Assembly: GCF_016863555.1 (NCBI RefSeq) | Contig: NZ_BOPC01000062.1 | Coordinates: 1-55,306 of the forward strand | From: Micromonospora qiuiae | Lineage (GTDB): Bacteria; Actinomycetota; Actinomycetes; Mycobacteriales; Micromonosporaceae | DNA: 55,306 nt | Direction of reading: 5' to 3' | Shown: piece after piece, positions 32,696-41,362 of the stretch | How the letters are laid out: every line of letters starts with the position of its first letter | How positions within the stretch are numbered: position 1 is the stretch's first letter | The notes under the pieces: generated by a model | Database searches by the model: none | What the model was told of the DNA's origin: nothing | What the model saw: the letters and a program-made list of their open reading frames with translations, nothing else | Made by a program: the position numbers and the translations under genes

Positions 32696-33427
32696 TCAGC
32701 CCTCGGCGATGGCCGGGCGCGGGCCGAGGTCGCCGGCGCGGTGATGCCGCCGGCAGAGCACCTGGTAGCGGAGATCGCCGGTGTCGACGGTGTCGCCGAT
32801 GACGACCTGCTCGCCCTCCCGGACCACCCGCCCACCCGCGACGCGGGCGTTGAGCAGGCCCTCCCGGCCGCACCAGCACAGCACCTCGACCTGGATGCGG
32901 GCTACCGAGTCGGCGAGTTCGAACAGCCGCTGGGCGGCGGGGAACAGGCAGGACCGGAAGTCGGTGGCCAGACCGAAGGCGTACACGTCCACGTCGTAGC
33001 TGTCGACCAGTTCGGCCATCTGCTCCACGTGCTGCACCGAGTAGAAGCTGGCCTCGTCGCAGATCAGGTAGTCCACCCGTACGCCGTCGGCCCACGCGTT
33101 GCGCACCAGGGCGCGCAGGTCCACCTCGTCGGTGATCTCGATCGCCTCGTGGGCCAGCCCGATGCGGGAGGTGACCTGCGGGCCGAGGGAACGGTCGATG
33201 CGGGTGGTGACCAGCCCTCGTCGTCCCTGCCGGGAGTGGTTGTGGTTCATCTGCAGGGCCATCGTGGACTTGCCGCAGTCCATCGGGCCCCAGTAGAACC
33301 GCAACGCGGCCGCGTGCGCCGGCCGCCCGTCCACACCCCGGGCGACAACGCACGCGACCGGGTTCTCGCCCGGCGCCCGCAGCGGTCGGGCCAGGCAGGT
33401 CGGTGTCGCGTCGTCGGCGGTAGTCAC
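32696..33427 (-). CDS. tdk: Thymidine kinase
   Basis: Type II thymidine kinase that phosphorylates thymidine with ATP in the salvage pathway. Walker A loop ALRFYWGPMDCGKSTMALQM, Walker B-like DYLICDEASF (the Glu is catalytic; the usual Gln after DEA is Ser here), and lasso-domain zinc cysteines (VEVLCWCGREG and QVLCRRHHR). GTG 33427 gives 243 residues, about 25-40 longer than usual; an internal GTG giving 'VDGRPAHAAALRFYW' may be the real start. It is followed upstream on the same strand by the UMF1 transporter gene with a 43-bp gap. Confidence 0.93.
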   Translation of the reverse strand: MTTADDATPTCLARPLRAPGENPVACVVARGVDGRPAHAAALRFYWGPMDCGKSTMALQMNHNHSRQGRRGLVTTRIDRSLGPQVTSRIGLAHEAIEITDEVDLRALVRNAWADGVRVDYLICDEASFYSVQHVEQMAELVDSYDVDVYAFGLATDFRSCLFPAAQRLFELADSVARIQVEVLCWCGREGLLNARVAGGRVVREGEQVVIGDTVDTGDLRYQVLCRRHHRAGDLGPRPAIAEG

Positions 33428-33470
33428 GAACGGGCAGCCTAGCCGATCATCACCGGGCCGCCGGTGCGGG

Positions 33471-34865
33471 TCACAGCACCCGCGGCGGAGTGTTGCCGGC
33501 CGCGACGATGGCCCGGCGCATCGGCACCGCCAGCAGCAGCGCGAAGCCGACCACAAAGAAGATCAGCAGGGAGACCAGGCCCACCCGGTAGGAGTTGGTC
33601 AGCTGGAACACCAGGCCGAACGCCAGCGGCCCGAGCCAGCTGGTGCCCTTGTCGCTGATCTCGTAGAAGCCGTAGTACTCGCCCTCCTTGCCGACCGGGA
33701 TCAACTGGCTGAACAGCGACCGGCTCAGCGCCTGGCTGCCGCCGAGGACCAGGCCGATGGCGCCGCCGAGCAGCATGAACGGCAGCGGCGCCTCGGCCGG
33801 CAGCCGGAACGCGGCCACGATCACCGCGGTCCACAGCACCAGGCTCAACAGCACGGTCTTCCAGGCGCCGATGCGCCCGGCCAGCCCGCCCAGGGCCAGC
33901 GCCCCGCCGAAGGCCAGGAACTGCACCAGCAGGATCGTCACGATCAGGGTGCTCTGCTCCAGCCGCAGCTCCTCGGTGCCGTACTGGCTGGCCAGCGTGA
34001 TGACGGTCTGGATGCCGTCGTTGTAGACCAGGAACGCCAGCAGGAAGAACAGCGTCAACGGGTACGCCTTGACCTCCCGCAGGGTGCGACCGAGCTGCCG
34101 GAACCCGTCGGTCAGCACGTTGCCGCGGCCACCGCCGGCCAGCGCGGCGGCCGTGGGGTGTTCACGTAGCCAGCGCAGCGGCACCAGGGTGAACGCCGCC
34201 CACCACAGACCGGCCGAGACGATGGACCAGCGGGCCAGGTCCAGGGTGCGCTCGGGGGTGCCGTTGTCGAACGACTGCACCGCGACGAGGTTCAACGCCA
34301 GCAGCAGACCTCCGCCGAGGTAGCCCAGCGCCCAACCGCGGCTGGAGATGCCGTCGCGTTCGTCCGGCCCACCCAGCTGCGGCAGGAACGAGTTGTACAC
34401 CACGATCGCCGCGCCGAAGCTGATGTTGGCGATCAGGAACAGCGCGCCGCCGAGCAGGTACCGGTCACCGGTGACGAAGATCATCCCGATGGTGGCGAAC
34501 GCGCCGGTGAACGCGGTGCCGGCCAGCAGTCGCTTCTTGTGCAGCGACCGGTCGGCGATGGCCCCGACCACCGGCAGCACGAAGACCGTCAGCAGCACCG
34601 ACAGCGAGATCAAATACGGGTAGTACGAGCCGGCGGCCACCTTGATGCCCAGCGGGTAGACGTACCCGGCGCAGTCCGCGCCGAGTTCGCACCCGGCGGC
34701 GACCTTGGCGACGCTGGTCAGGAACGGCCCGAGGAACACCGTGATGACGGTGGTCTGAAAGGCCGAGTTGGCCCAGTCGTAGAAGTACCAGCCGGTGCGC
34801 TCGCGGCGCGTGCTGGTGGGCGGTGGGGTGTCGTCCTGCGCGGCGTGGGTCACCGTCTCGGCCAT
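33471..34865 (-). CDS. UMF1-family MFS transporter
   Basis: 464-aa membrane protein with about 12 helices. The N-terminus has the UMF1/Atg22-like signature WYFYDWANSAFQTTVITVFL and the long loop after helix 1; further family features are PVVGAIADRSLHKKRLLAGT and LGGSQALSRSLFSQLIPVGK, EGEYYGFYEISDKGTSWLGP. Related yeast Atg22 exports amino acids from vacuoles; bacterial substrates are unknown. ATG 34865 follows AAAGGAACC. The downstream gene is thymidine kinase, the upstream one a glycerophosphodiester phosphodiesterase 26 bp away, possibly one operon. Confidence 0.9.
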   Translation of the reverse strand: MAETVTHAAQDDTPPPTSTRRERTGWYFYDWANSAFQTTVITVFLGPFLTSVAKVAAGCELGADCAGYVYPLGIKVAAGSYYPYLISLSVLLTVFVLPVVGAIADRSLHKKRLLAGTAFTGAFATIGMIFVTGDRYLLGGALFLIANISFGAAIVVYNSFLPQLGGPDERDGISSRGWALGYLGGGLLLALNLVAVQSFDNGTPERTLDLARWSIVSAGLWWAAFTLVPLRWLREHPTAAALAGGGRGNVLTDGFRQLGRTLREVKAYPLTLFFLLAFLVYNDGIQTVITLASQYGTEELRLEQSTLIVTILLVQFLAFGGALALGGLAGRIGAWKTVLLSLVLWTAVIVAAFRLPAEAPLPFMLLGGAIGLVLGGSQALSRSLFSQLIPVGKEGEYYGFYEISDKGTSWLGPLAFGLVFQLTNSYRVGLVSLLIFFVVGFALLLAVPMRRAIVAAGNTPPRVL

Positions 34866-34891
34866 GTGGGGTTCCTTTGCCCTCAGGATGT

Positions 34892-35659
34892 TCAGGCGGC
34901 CCAGTGGCCGCGGCTGCGGTAGACGTCGCGCAGCACGCCGACGTGGTCGGTCATGATGCCATCAACCCCAAGATCAAGTAACTCGTGCATCTCGGCGGGT
35001 TCGTCGATCGTCCAGACGTGCACCTGCAGCCCCAGCCGATGCGCCATCCTCAGGAACCGGCGGTCCACCACCGGCACCCGGCCGTAGCGCACCGGCACCT
35101 GCGCGGCCACCACCGACGGCGGCAGCCGCACCGGCCGGCCGGTCAGCGAGGCCCACCGCAGCCGGGCCACCCCGCGCACCCCGAGGCTCGTGGCCACCCG
35201 CCCGCCGGTCATCGCCCGCAGCCGGGCCAACCGGCTGTCGCTGAACGAGGCCAGCAGCACCCGGTCACCCGCGCCGGCCCGGTCGAGCGTGGCCACCGTC
35301 GGCGTCACCGCCGGGTCGGACTTGACGTCGATGTTGAACCGTACCTGCGGCCACGCGTCGAGCACCTCGTCGAGGCGGGGCACCGCGGCGGCGCCGCCGA
35401 CGCGTACCGTGGCCAGGTCGGCCCAGCGCAGCGCGGCGACGCGTCCCCGCTGCCCGGTGAGCCGGTCGAGGGTGGCGTCGTGGAACACCACGGCCACCCC
35501 GTCGGCGGTGGCGTGCACGTCGGTCTCCACGTACCGGTACCCCAGGTCGACCGCACGGGCGAAGGCGGCCGTGGTGTTCTCGTCGCCCCCGGCGGCACCG
35601 CCGCGGTGCGCGAACGCCAACGGAACGGGAGAGTCCAGGTAGGCGTAGCCGGTCGACAC
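34892..35659 (-). CDS. Glycerophosphodiester phosphodiesterase
   Basis: About 255-aa GDPD-family TIM-barrel enzyme that hydrolyses glycerophosphodiesters to glycerol-3-phosphate and an alcohol. Catalytic and metal motifs are visible: AFAHRGG near the start, GGDENTTAAFARAVDLGYRY, ETDVHATADGVAVVFHDATL (metal Glu/Asp and second catalytic His) and the C-terminal HVWTIDEPAEMHELLDLGVD. No signal peptide, so cytoplasmic. GTG 35659 (VSTGYAYLDSP) is chosen as it begins just before the first strand. It may share an operon with the UMF1 transporter and, upstream, PlsC, all compatible with phospholipid turnover. Confidence 0.92.
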   Translation of the reverse strand: MSTGYAYLDSPVPLAFAHRGGAAGGDENTTAAFARAVDLGYRYVETDVHATADGVAVVFHDATLDRLTGQRGRVAALRWADLATVRVGGAAAVPRLDEVLDAWPQVRFNIDVKSDPAVTPTVATLDRAGAGDRVLLASFSDSRLARLRAMTGGRVATSLGVRGVARLRWASLTGRPVRLPPSVVAAQVPVRYGRVPVVDRRFLRMAHRLGLQVHVWTIDEPAEMHELLDLGVDGIMTDHVGVLRDVYRSRGHWAA

Positions 35660-35775
35660 GCAGCGCAGTATGCCCGGCTGCCCGCAACCGCCGGTGACCG
35701 GGACGTGTCGCAGCACCCGAGCCGGTCGCCCGCGACCAGCGGCCACGACGGCCGCCACCGGTTCGGGGGCGCCGA

Positions 35776-36555
35776 TCAGCCGGCGGCCGGCCGGCGCCGG
35801 TGCGAGCGGCTGGTGTCGACGGGACGTCCGGGGTCCACGTGCCGGGGCCGGTCAGGTTCGTCCGGCCGCAGCGGGGCGAGGGCGTCGGTGAGGGCGTCGA
35901 TGATCCGGTCGGTGGCCTGCCGGGCCGCGCCGGGAGCGCCGTGGGTCAGGTCGGCCAGCGCCACCGGGTCACCGAAGTGCACCCGCACCGTCGGGCGGCG
36001 CAGCAGCGCGCGGGCGATGCCGCCCAGCATTCCCTTGGGCGCCCGGTAGGGCAGCACCTCGTGGCTGCCCCACTGGGCGACCGGGACGACCGGGGCGCCG
36101 CAGGCCAGGGCGAGTCGGGCGGTGCCGGTCTTGCCGCGTTCGGGCCACAGGCCCGGGTCCAGGCCGATGCGACCTTCGGGGTAGATCAGGATCGCCGCGC
36201 CGGCGGCGGCCGCCGCGGCGGCGTCGTCCAGGGCCCGGTGTACGCCGCTGGTGCCCCGGTCGACGCGGATGTGCCCGGCGGCGCGCATGGCGGCGCCGAT
36301 CACCGGTACGCGGAACAGCCCGCCGGTGGCCATGATCCGGGGCGCGATCCGGCGGGCCCGGCAGGCGGCGGTGAGCACGATCGGGTCGAACGGGCTGATG
36401 TGGTTGGCGGCGAGGATCAGCGGCCCGCCGCGCAGCCGCGCGGGGATGTCGCCGGTGACCTCCAGGCGGGCCAGCAGCCCCACCACGATGCGGGCGAGCA
36501 CCTGCACGGCGCGCCAGATCAGCGGTGGTTGCCAGGGGGAGTGGGCGACGTCCAT
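35776..36555 (-). CDS. plsC: 1-acyl-glycerol-3-phosphate acyltransferase (PlsC family)
   Basis: 259-aa membrane-associated acyltransferase. Block I is NHISPFD (H-x4-D catalytic pair) in LILAANHISPFDPIVLTAAC; block III is ILIYPEGRIG; the N-terminal hydrophobic segment (WRAVQVLARIVVGLLARLEV) anchors it to the membrane. It transfers a fatty acid to lysophosphatidic acid or a related acceptor. The basic, proline-rich tail (DRPRHVDPGRPVDTSRSHRR) is not part of the fold. It is divergent from cydA, sharing a 180-bp control region, and precedes the phosphodiesterase gene. Confidence 0.9.
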   Translation of the reverse strand: MDVAHSPWQPPLIWRAVQVLARIVVGLLARLEVTGDIPARLRGGPLILAANHISPFDPIVLTAACRARRIAPRIMATGGLFRVPVIGAAMRAAGHIRVDRGTSGVHRALDDAAAAAAAGAAILIYPEGRIGLDPGLWPERGKTGTARLALACGAPVVPVAQWGSHEVLPYRAPKGMLGGIARALLRRPTVRVHFGDPVALADLTHGAPGAARQATDRIIDALTDALAPLRPDEPDRPRHVDPGRPVDTSRSHRRRPAAG

Positions 36556-36686
36556 CAGCCGATCATGGTCGCACGTCCGGCGTCACCGGCGGCGGGCGGG
36601 GCGGGCCGTAGGGCAGAGGTGAGCAGGGTCATCGGTCCCGGGACGATTCAGGTCTGACGCCCCTGCCGAACCCTCTACGACACCCG

Positions 36687-36711
36687 GTAGTATTTACTAC
36701 GTCTTGTAGTA
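36687..36711. promoter_or_regulatory. BlaI-like operator upstream of cydAB
   Basis: Three alternating hexamers: GTAGTA (36687-36692), TACTAC (36695-36700), GTAGTA (36706-36711). The last pair is a perfect TACTAC-N5-GTAGTA dyad, like the sites of BlaI/MecI-family repressors in actinobacteria. It ends 23 bp before the cydA start codon. Confidence 0.6.
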
Positions 36712-36734
36712 CGAGTGCAGCCTGGGGGTCGCAG

Positions 36735-38150
36735 GTGGACGCGTTGGACGTCGCCCGCTGGCAGTTCGGTGTCACCACCGTCTACCACTTTCTCTTCGTG
36801 CCGCTGACCATCGGCCTGTCCGTCCTGGTCGCCATCCTGCAGACCCTCTGGCACCGCACCGGCAACGAGAAGTACCTCAAACTCACCAAGTTCTACGGCA
36901 AACTCTTCATGATCAACTTCGCCATGGGCGTGGTCACCGGCATCGTGCAGGAGTTCCAGTTCGGCATGAACTGGAGCGACTACTCCCGCTTCGTCGGCGA
37001 CATCTTCGGCGCACCCCTGGCCATCGAGGCCCTCGTCGCCTTCTTCCTCGAATCCACCTTCATCGGCCTGTGGATCTTCGGCTGGGACCGGCTGCCCAAA
37101 CGCGTGCACCTGGCCACCATCTGGGCCGCCGCCATCGGCACCAACCTCTCGGCCTACTTCATCCTCGCCGCCAACTCGTTCATGCAGAACCCCGTCGGCT
37201 ACCGCTACAACCCCGACACCGGCCGGGCCGAACTGACCGACTTCGTCGCCGTGCTCACCAACGAGGTCGCCCTGATCACCTTCCCGCACACCATCGCCGG
37301 CGCCTTCCTCGTCGCCGGATCGCTGCTGGTGGCGGTCGCCCTGTGGCACCTGATCCGCAACCGCGACAGCGCCGACACCCCCGCCTACCGCTTCGCCGCG
37401 AAGTTCGGCTCCTGGGTCACCCTGGTCGCCACCGCAGCCGTCGTCATCACCGGCGACATCCAAGGCAAGATCATGACCGAGGTGCAGCCAATGAAAATGG
37501 CCGCAGCCGAAGCCATCTACGACACCGAGAGCCCCGCGTCGCTCTCCGTACTCACCATCGGCAGCCTCGACGGCAGCCGCGAACTGTTCGCCATCAAGAT
37601 CCCCTACCTGCTGTCCTACCTCGGCACCGGCGACCCCAACGGCACCGTGCACGGCATCAACGACCTCCAGGCCCTCTACACCGCCCAGTACGGCCCCGGC
37701 AGCTACACCCCGATCATCCCGGTCACCTACTGGAGCTTCCGCTTCATGATCGGATTCGGGCTCGCCGCCGCCGCCATCGCCCTGCTCGTGCTCTGGACCC
37801 AACGCCGCGGCCGCGCCGTGCCCAACAGCAAGTGGCTGCTGCGCGCCGGCCTGGCCATGCCCATCCTGCCGCTGCTGGCCAACTCCTTCGGCTGGATCTT
37901 CACCGAGATGGGCCGCCAACCCTGGATCGTCTTCGGCGAAATGCTCACCCGCGACGGCGTGTCCCGCAGCGTCTCCCTCACTGAGGTCCTCACCAGCTTC
38001 ACCGCCTTCACCCTCATCTACGCCGTCCTCGCCGTCATCGAGGTGAAACTGCTCATCCGCTACGCCAGGGCCGGCGTACCCGACGTCACGCCCGCCGCCG
38101 AACCCGACGACACCGACGACACCGAACGCCCGCTCGCCTTCGCCTACTGA
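36735..38150 (+). CDS. cydA: Cytochrome bd ubiquinol oxidase subunit I
   Basis: 471-aa membrane subunit carrying the hemes of the bd-type terminal oxidase, which oxidises quinol and reduces O2 with high affinity, used at low oxygen or under respiratory stress. The heme ligand region WQFGVTTVYHFLFVPLTIGL, the following QEFQFGMNWSDYSRFVGDIF and FPHTIAGAFLVAG segments are visible, and the conserved GWIFTEMGRQPWIVFGEML lies near the end; the Q-loop is short, as usual in actinobacteria. GTG 36735. cydB follows after 12 bp. The BlaI-like dyad upstream suggests repressor control. Confidence 0.97.
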   Translation: MDALDVARWQFGVTTVYHFLFVPLTIGLSVLVAILQTLWHRTGNEKYLKLTKFYGKLFMINFAMGVVTGIVQEFQFGMNWSDYSRFVGDIFGAPLAIEALVAFFLESTFIGLWIFGWDRLPKRVHLATIWAAAIGTNLSAYFILAANSFMQNPVGYRYNPDTGRAELTDFVAVLTNEVALITFPHTIAGAFLVAGSLLVAVALWHLIRNRDSADTPAYRFAAKFGSWVTLVATAAVVITGDIQGKIMTEVQPMKMAAAEAIYDTESPASLSVLTIGSLDGSRELFAIKIPYLLSYLGTGDPNGTVHGINDLQALYTAQYGPGSYTPIIPVTYWSFRFMIGFGLAAAAIALLVLWTQRRGRAVPNSKWLLRAGLAMPILPLLANSFGWIFTEMGRQPWIVFGEMLTRDGVSRSVSLTEVLTSFTAFTLIYAVLAVIEVKLLIRYARAGVPDVTPAAEPDDTDDTERPLAFAY

Positions 38151-38162
38151 CCGGAGCCCATC

Positions 38163-39161
38163 GTGGAACTGACCACCATCTGGTTTCTCCTCGTCGCCGT
38201 GCTGTTCACCGGCTACTTCATCCTCGAGGGCTTCGACTTCGGCGTCGGCATGCTGCTGCCCGTCCTCGGCCGCGACGACCGCGAACGCCGCGTCATGATC
38301 AACACCATCGGGCCGGTCTGGGACGGCAACGAGGTCTGGCTCATCACCGCCGGCGGCGCCATGTTCGCCGCCTTCCCCGAGTGGTACGCCACCCTCTTCT
38401 CCGGCTTCTACCTACCCCTGCTGCTCATCCTGCTCGCGCTGATCGCCCGCGGCGTCGCCTTCGAATACCGCCACAAACGCCCCGAGCCCACCTGGAAACG
38501 CCGCTGGGACAACGCCATCTTCTACGGCTCGCTCATCCCCGCCGTCCTCTGGGGCGTCGCGTTCGCCAACATCCTGCGCGGCGTACCCCTGTCCGCAGAC
38601 CACGAGTACGTCGGCGGCCTGCTCGACCTACTCAACCCGTACGCCCTGCTCGGCGGCGCCACCACCGCGGCGCTGTTCCTCACCCACGGCGCCGTGTTCA
38701 TCGCCCTCAAAACCCTCGGCGACATCCGCGACCGCGCCGCCGCCCTCGCCGTGCGCCTCGGCGCGATCGCCGCCGTGCTCGCCGTGGCCTTCCTCGCCTG
38801 GACCCTGACCATCCGCTCCAGCGCCGCCGCCGTCGTGCTCGCCGCCGGCGCCGCCGCAGCCCTGCTCGGCGGGCTCGCCGCCGCCAAGGTACGCCGCGAA
38901 GGCTGGGCCTTCACCGGCACCGCCGTGGCGATCGCCCTGGCCGTGGCGACCCTGTTCGCCGCGCTGTTTCCCAACGTGCTGCCCTCCACGCTGGACCCCG
39001 CCGGCACCCTGACCGCCACCAACGCCGCCTCCACCCCCTACACCCTGAAGATCATGACCTGGGTGGCGGTGATCTTCACCCCGATCGTGCTGGCCTACCA
39101 GGGCTGGACCTACTGGGTCTTCCGCAAGCGCATCGGCGTCACCCACATCCCGCAACAGTGA
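38163..39161 (+). CDS. cydB: Cytochrome bd ubiquinol oxidase subunit II
   Basis: 332-aa membrane subunit with about eight helices. Family motifs: LEGFDFGVGMLLPVLGRDDR, ERRVMINTIGPVWDGNEVWL and GGAMFAAFPEWYATLFSGFY near the N-terminus. It pairs with CydA and stabilises the oxidase. GTG 38163, 12 bp after the cydA stop, so co-transcribed. The CydDC transporter usually needed for assembly is not in this window. Confidence 0.97.
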   Translation: MELTTIWFLLVAVLFTGYFILEGFDFGVGMLLPVLGRDDRERRVMINTIGPVWDGNEVWLITAGGAMFAAFPEWYATLFSGFYLPLLLILLALIARGVAFEYRHKRPEPTWKRRWDNAIFYGSLIPAVLWGVAFANILRGVPLSADHEYVGGLLDLLNPYALLGGATTAALFLTHGAVFIALKTLGDIRDRAAALAVRLGAIAAVLAVAFLAWTLTIRSSAAAVVLAAGAAAALLGGLAAAKVRREGWAFTGTAVAIALAVATLFAALFPNVLPSTLDPAGTLTATNAASTPYTLKIMTWVAVIFTPIVLAYQGWTYWVFRKRIGVTHIPQQ

Positions 39162-39251
39162 CCCGGCGATCGGCACGCGCCGCTCATCCACCACACCGCC
39201 GCACCGACCCCTCCCGGCCGACAAACCCCTCGACAGCCTCGCCGACGCGGC

Positions 39252-39257
39252 TATCGT
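39252..39257 (+). promoter_or_regulatory. -10-like TATCGT; probable leaderless start
   Basis: TATCGT ends seven bases before GTG 39265 and no ribosome site is present, consistent with a leaderless transcript of the acetyltransferase gene. Confidence 0.5.
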
Positions 39258-39264
39258 CGGGCGC

Positions 39265-40431
39265 GTGCAACCCACCGTCCGCGAACTCCACCCCGACGAA
39301 CTCACCGCCGCCTGGCACCTCGGCCGGCTCGCCTTCGGCTCCGACCCGCAACAACCCCCACCACCGCCTAGCACCAACCACACCATCTACGGCGCCTTCG
39401 ACGGCGCCAACCTCATCGGCAAAGCCGTCGACCTGCACGACGAACAGTGGTGGAGCGGCCGGACCGTGCCCACAGCCGACGTCGCCGGCGTCGCCGTCGC
39501 CCCCGAAGCCCGCGGCACCGGCGTCGCCCGCGCCCTCCTACGTACCCTGCTGCGCGGCGCCCACGACCGCGGCGCCGCCATCAGCGCCCTCTTCCCCAGC
39601 ACCCCCGCCCCCTACCGGGCCTGCGGCTGGGACATCGCCGGCCAGCTGCGCACCCTCGACCTGCCCACCGCCGCGCTGCCCCGACACCGCCCGCAACCGC
39701 ACCTGGCCGTACGCGCCGGCACCAGCGCCGACCTGCCCGCCACCGCCGACCTGCACCGGCGCGTCGCCCGACACCGCAACGGCCTGCTCACCCGCGCCCA
39801 CCCCCGGTTCAACACCGGCGACGAACTGCCCTACGACGGGCTCACCCTCGTCGAACACGACAACACCCTGGTCGGCTACGCCGGCTGGGACCGCGGCCGC
39901 GGCTACAGCCCCGACGCCGTACTCACCGTCGAGGACATCCTCGCCGCCGACGCCGACGCCGCCCGCGCCCTCGTCGGCGTCCTGGCCAGCTGGCACAGCG
40001 TCACCCCGACGCTGCGCGTCACCCCACTACCCGGCGACGCCATCTGCGCCCACCTGCCCCTCGAACTCGCCCGCGAACACGGACGCGACGCCTGGATGCA
40101 CCGACCCGTCGACGTCGTCCGCGCCGTCGAAACCCGCGGCTGGCCCGCCCACACCCACGGCACGGTCACCTTCACCCTCACCGACGACCTCGCCGACTGG
40201 AACACCGGCACCTGGCAACTCACCGTCGCCGACAGCACCGGCACACTGCACCGGGTCACCCACGACGCCGACCTGCACCTGACCGTGCGCGGCTTCGCGC
40301 TGCTCTACACCGGCACCGCCACCGCCCGCACCCTCGCCGAAACCGGCCTGCTGCGACACACCACCCCGGACCCGAGCGCCCTGGACCTGCTCGCCGCCGG
40401 CCCACCCGCCCAAGCCCTCGACTCCTTCTGA
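39265..40431 (+). CDS. GNAT N-acetyltransferase (Eis-like)
   Basis: 388-aa protein of Eis architecture: N-terminal GNAT domain with the acetyl-CoA loop VAVAPEARGTGVARALLRTL at about residues 75-95, a second GNAT-like domain, and a C-terminal SCP2-like domain (DLHLTVRGFALLYTGTATAR). Eis proteins acetylate amines such as aminoglycosides or lysines; the substrate here is unknown. The terminal residues 'ALDSF' fit the family, in which the C-terminal carboxylate takes part in catalysis. GTG 39265 directly follows a -10 box. Confidence 0.9.
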   Translation: MQPTVRELHPDELTAAWHLGRLAFGSDPQQPPPPPSTNHTIYGAFDGANLIGKAVDLHDEQWWSGRTVPTADVAGVAVAPEARGTGVARALLRTLLRGAHDRGAAISALFPSTPAPYRACGWDIAGQLRTLDLPTAALPRHRPQPHLAVRAGTSADLPATADLHRRVARHRNGLLTRAHPRFNTGDELPYDGLTLVEHDNTLVGYAGWDRGRGYSPDAVLTVEDILAADADAARALVGVLASWHSVTPTLRVTPLPGDAICAHLPLELAREHGRDAWMHRPVDVVRAVETRGWPAHTHGTVTFTLTDDLADWNTGTWQLTVADSTGTLHRVTHDADLHLTVRGFALLYTGTATARTLAETGLLRHTTPDPSALDLLAAGPPAQALDSF

Positions 40432-40526
40432 CCGGCTCCCGACCAGCGGCCTTCCGGCCCGCCCACCCAGCAAACGGCAACGGCCGGCCCAGGCAACCGC
40501 CCGGGCCGGCCACGCCCCACCGCCGA

Positions 40527-41216
40527 TCAGCCCGCCTCGCGCAACTCCGCCAACCGGGCCTCGATCTCCGCCAACTCCGCCCGCAACTTCTCCGCCTGCC
40601 GCTCCGCCTCCGACCGTTCCGCGGCCAGGATCTGCTCCACCGCCTCCTGCACCCCCGGCACATCCACCAACGCCACCATCCGCAGCGCCTCCGCCGGCTT
40701 GAGCACGTACGGCTTGGCCAACACCTTCCCACCCTGCTGCGCCGCCACCGTCCACTCACCCTCGGCGTACGCCAACGTCACCGTCAACCCCGCCGGCCCC
40801 TTCGGCTTCACCGCCTTCACCGCCCGCCGCGCCGGCTTCGTCTCCACCGCCTCCACCTTCGGCTCCTCCCGCTCCTCCCGCCGCGGCTGCGGCGCCTGAT
40901 CCAACACGAACTCCGGCCCCGCCACCACCGGCTCGGCCGACGGCGGCTCCACCTTCTGCTCCACCGGCCGACGCCCCGCACCCTTCGGCGCCACCGCCAC
41001 ATCCGCGGGGGAGAAGGGCAACTCGTCACGACCGAACCGCACCACCACGAACTCGTCGGACACCGCCGGATCCGTCAACTCCACCACCTGACCCAACTGC
41101 CCGGCGATCTGCCCCGCCGCCGCCGTGAACACCACCCTCGGCTTCCGGCCCGCGGCCAACGCCTCCCGGATACCGCGTACCTCCTCATCGGACAAACCCT
41201 GGCCAGCGGCACCCAT
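40527..41216 (-). CDS. Conserved actinobacterial hypothetical protein with C-terminal coiled coil
   Basis: 229-aa soluble protein. N-terminal domain about 1-80 (SDEEVRGIREALAAGRKPRV, GQLGQVVELTDPAVSDEFVV), a Pro/Glu/Lys-rich linker (about 85-140), a compact middle (TVTLAYAEGEWTVAAQQGGK) and an Ala/Glu/Arg coiled coil at the end (ERSEAERQAEKLRAELAEIE). ATG 41216 (MGAAGQGLSD) follows GAGG. Similar proteins are often labelled 'translation initiation factor' by linker composition alone; I see no IF2 domain. It is the only minus-strand gene between cydA and the SGNH remnant. Confidence 0.75.
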   Translation of the reverse strand: MGAAGQGLSDEEVRGIREALAAGRKPRVVFTAAAGQIAGQLGQVVELTDPAVSDEFVVVRFGRDELPFSPADVAVAPKGAGRRPVEQKVEPPSAEPVVAGPEFVLDQAPQPRREEREEPKVEAVETKPARRAVKAVKPKGPAGLTVTLAYAEGEWTVAAQQGGKVLAKPYVLKPAEALRMVALVDVPGVQEAVEQILAAERSEAERQAEKLRAELAEIEARLAELREAG

Positions 41217-41362
41217 CGCACAACCTCTTTCCTCGTACACGTGTCCAGACGCCTGCCTTGATACCAGCCGCCAGCGACAACCCGAAGATCAGCCCCCACC
41301 ACCCACGCCGCGACCACCACCGGTAACGTCGCCCACACCGACCAGGGCAGGGGAGCAGACCA

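Noticed and set aside
38381..40282. Long plus-strand frame across cydB and the acetyltransferase
   Set aside because: Out-of-frame reading of two well-supported genes; Pro/Arg/Thr-rich with no domain.
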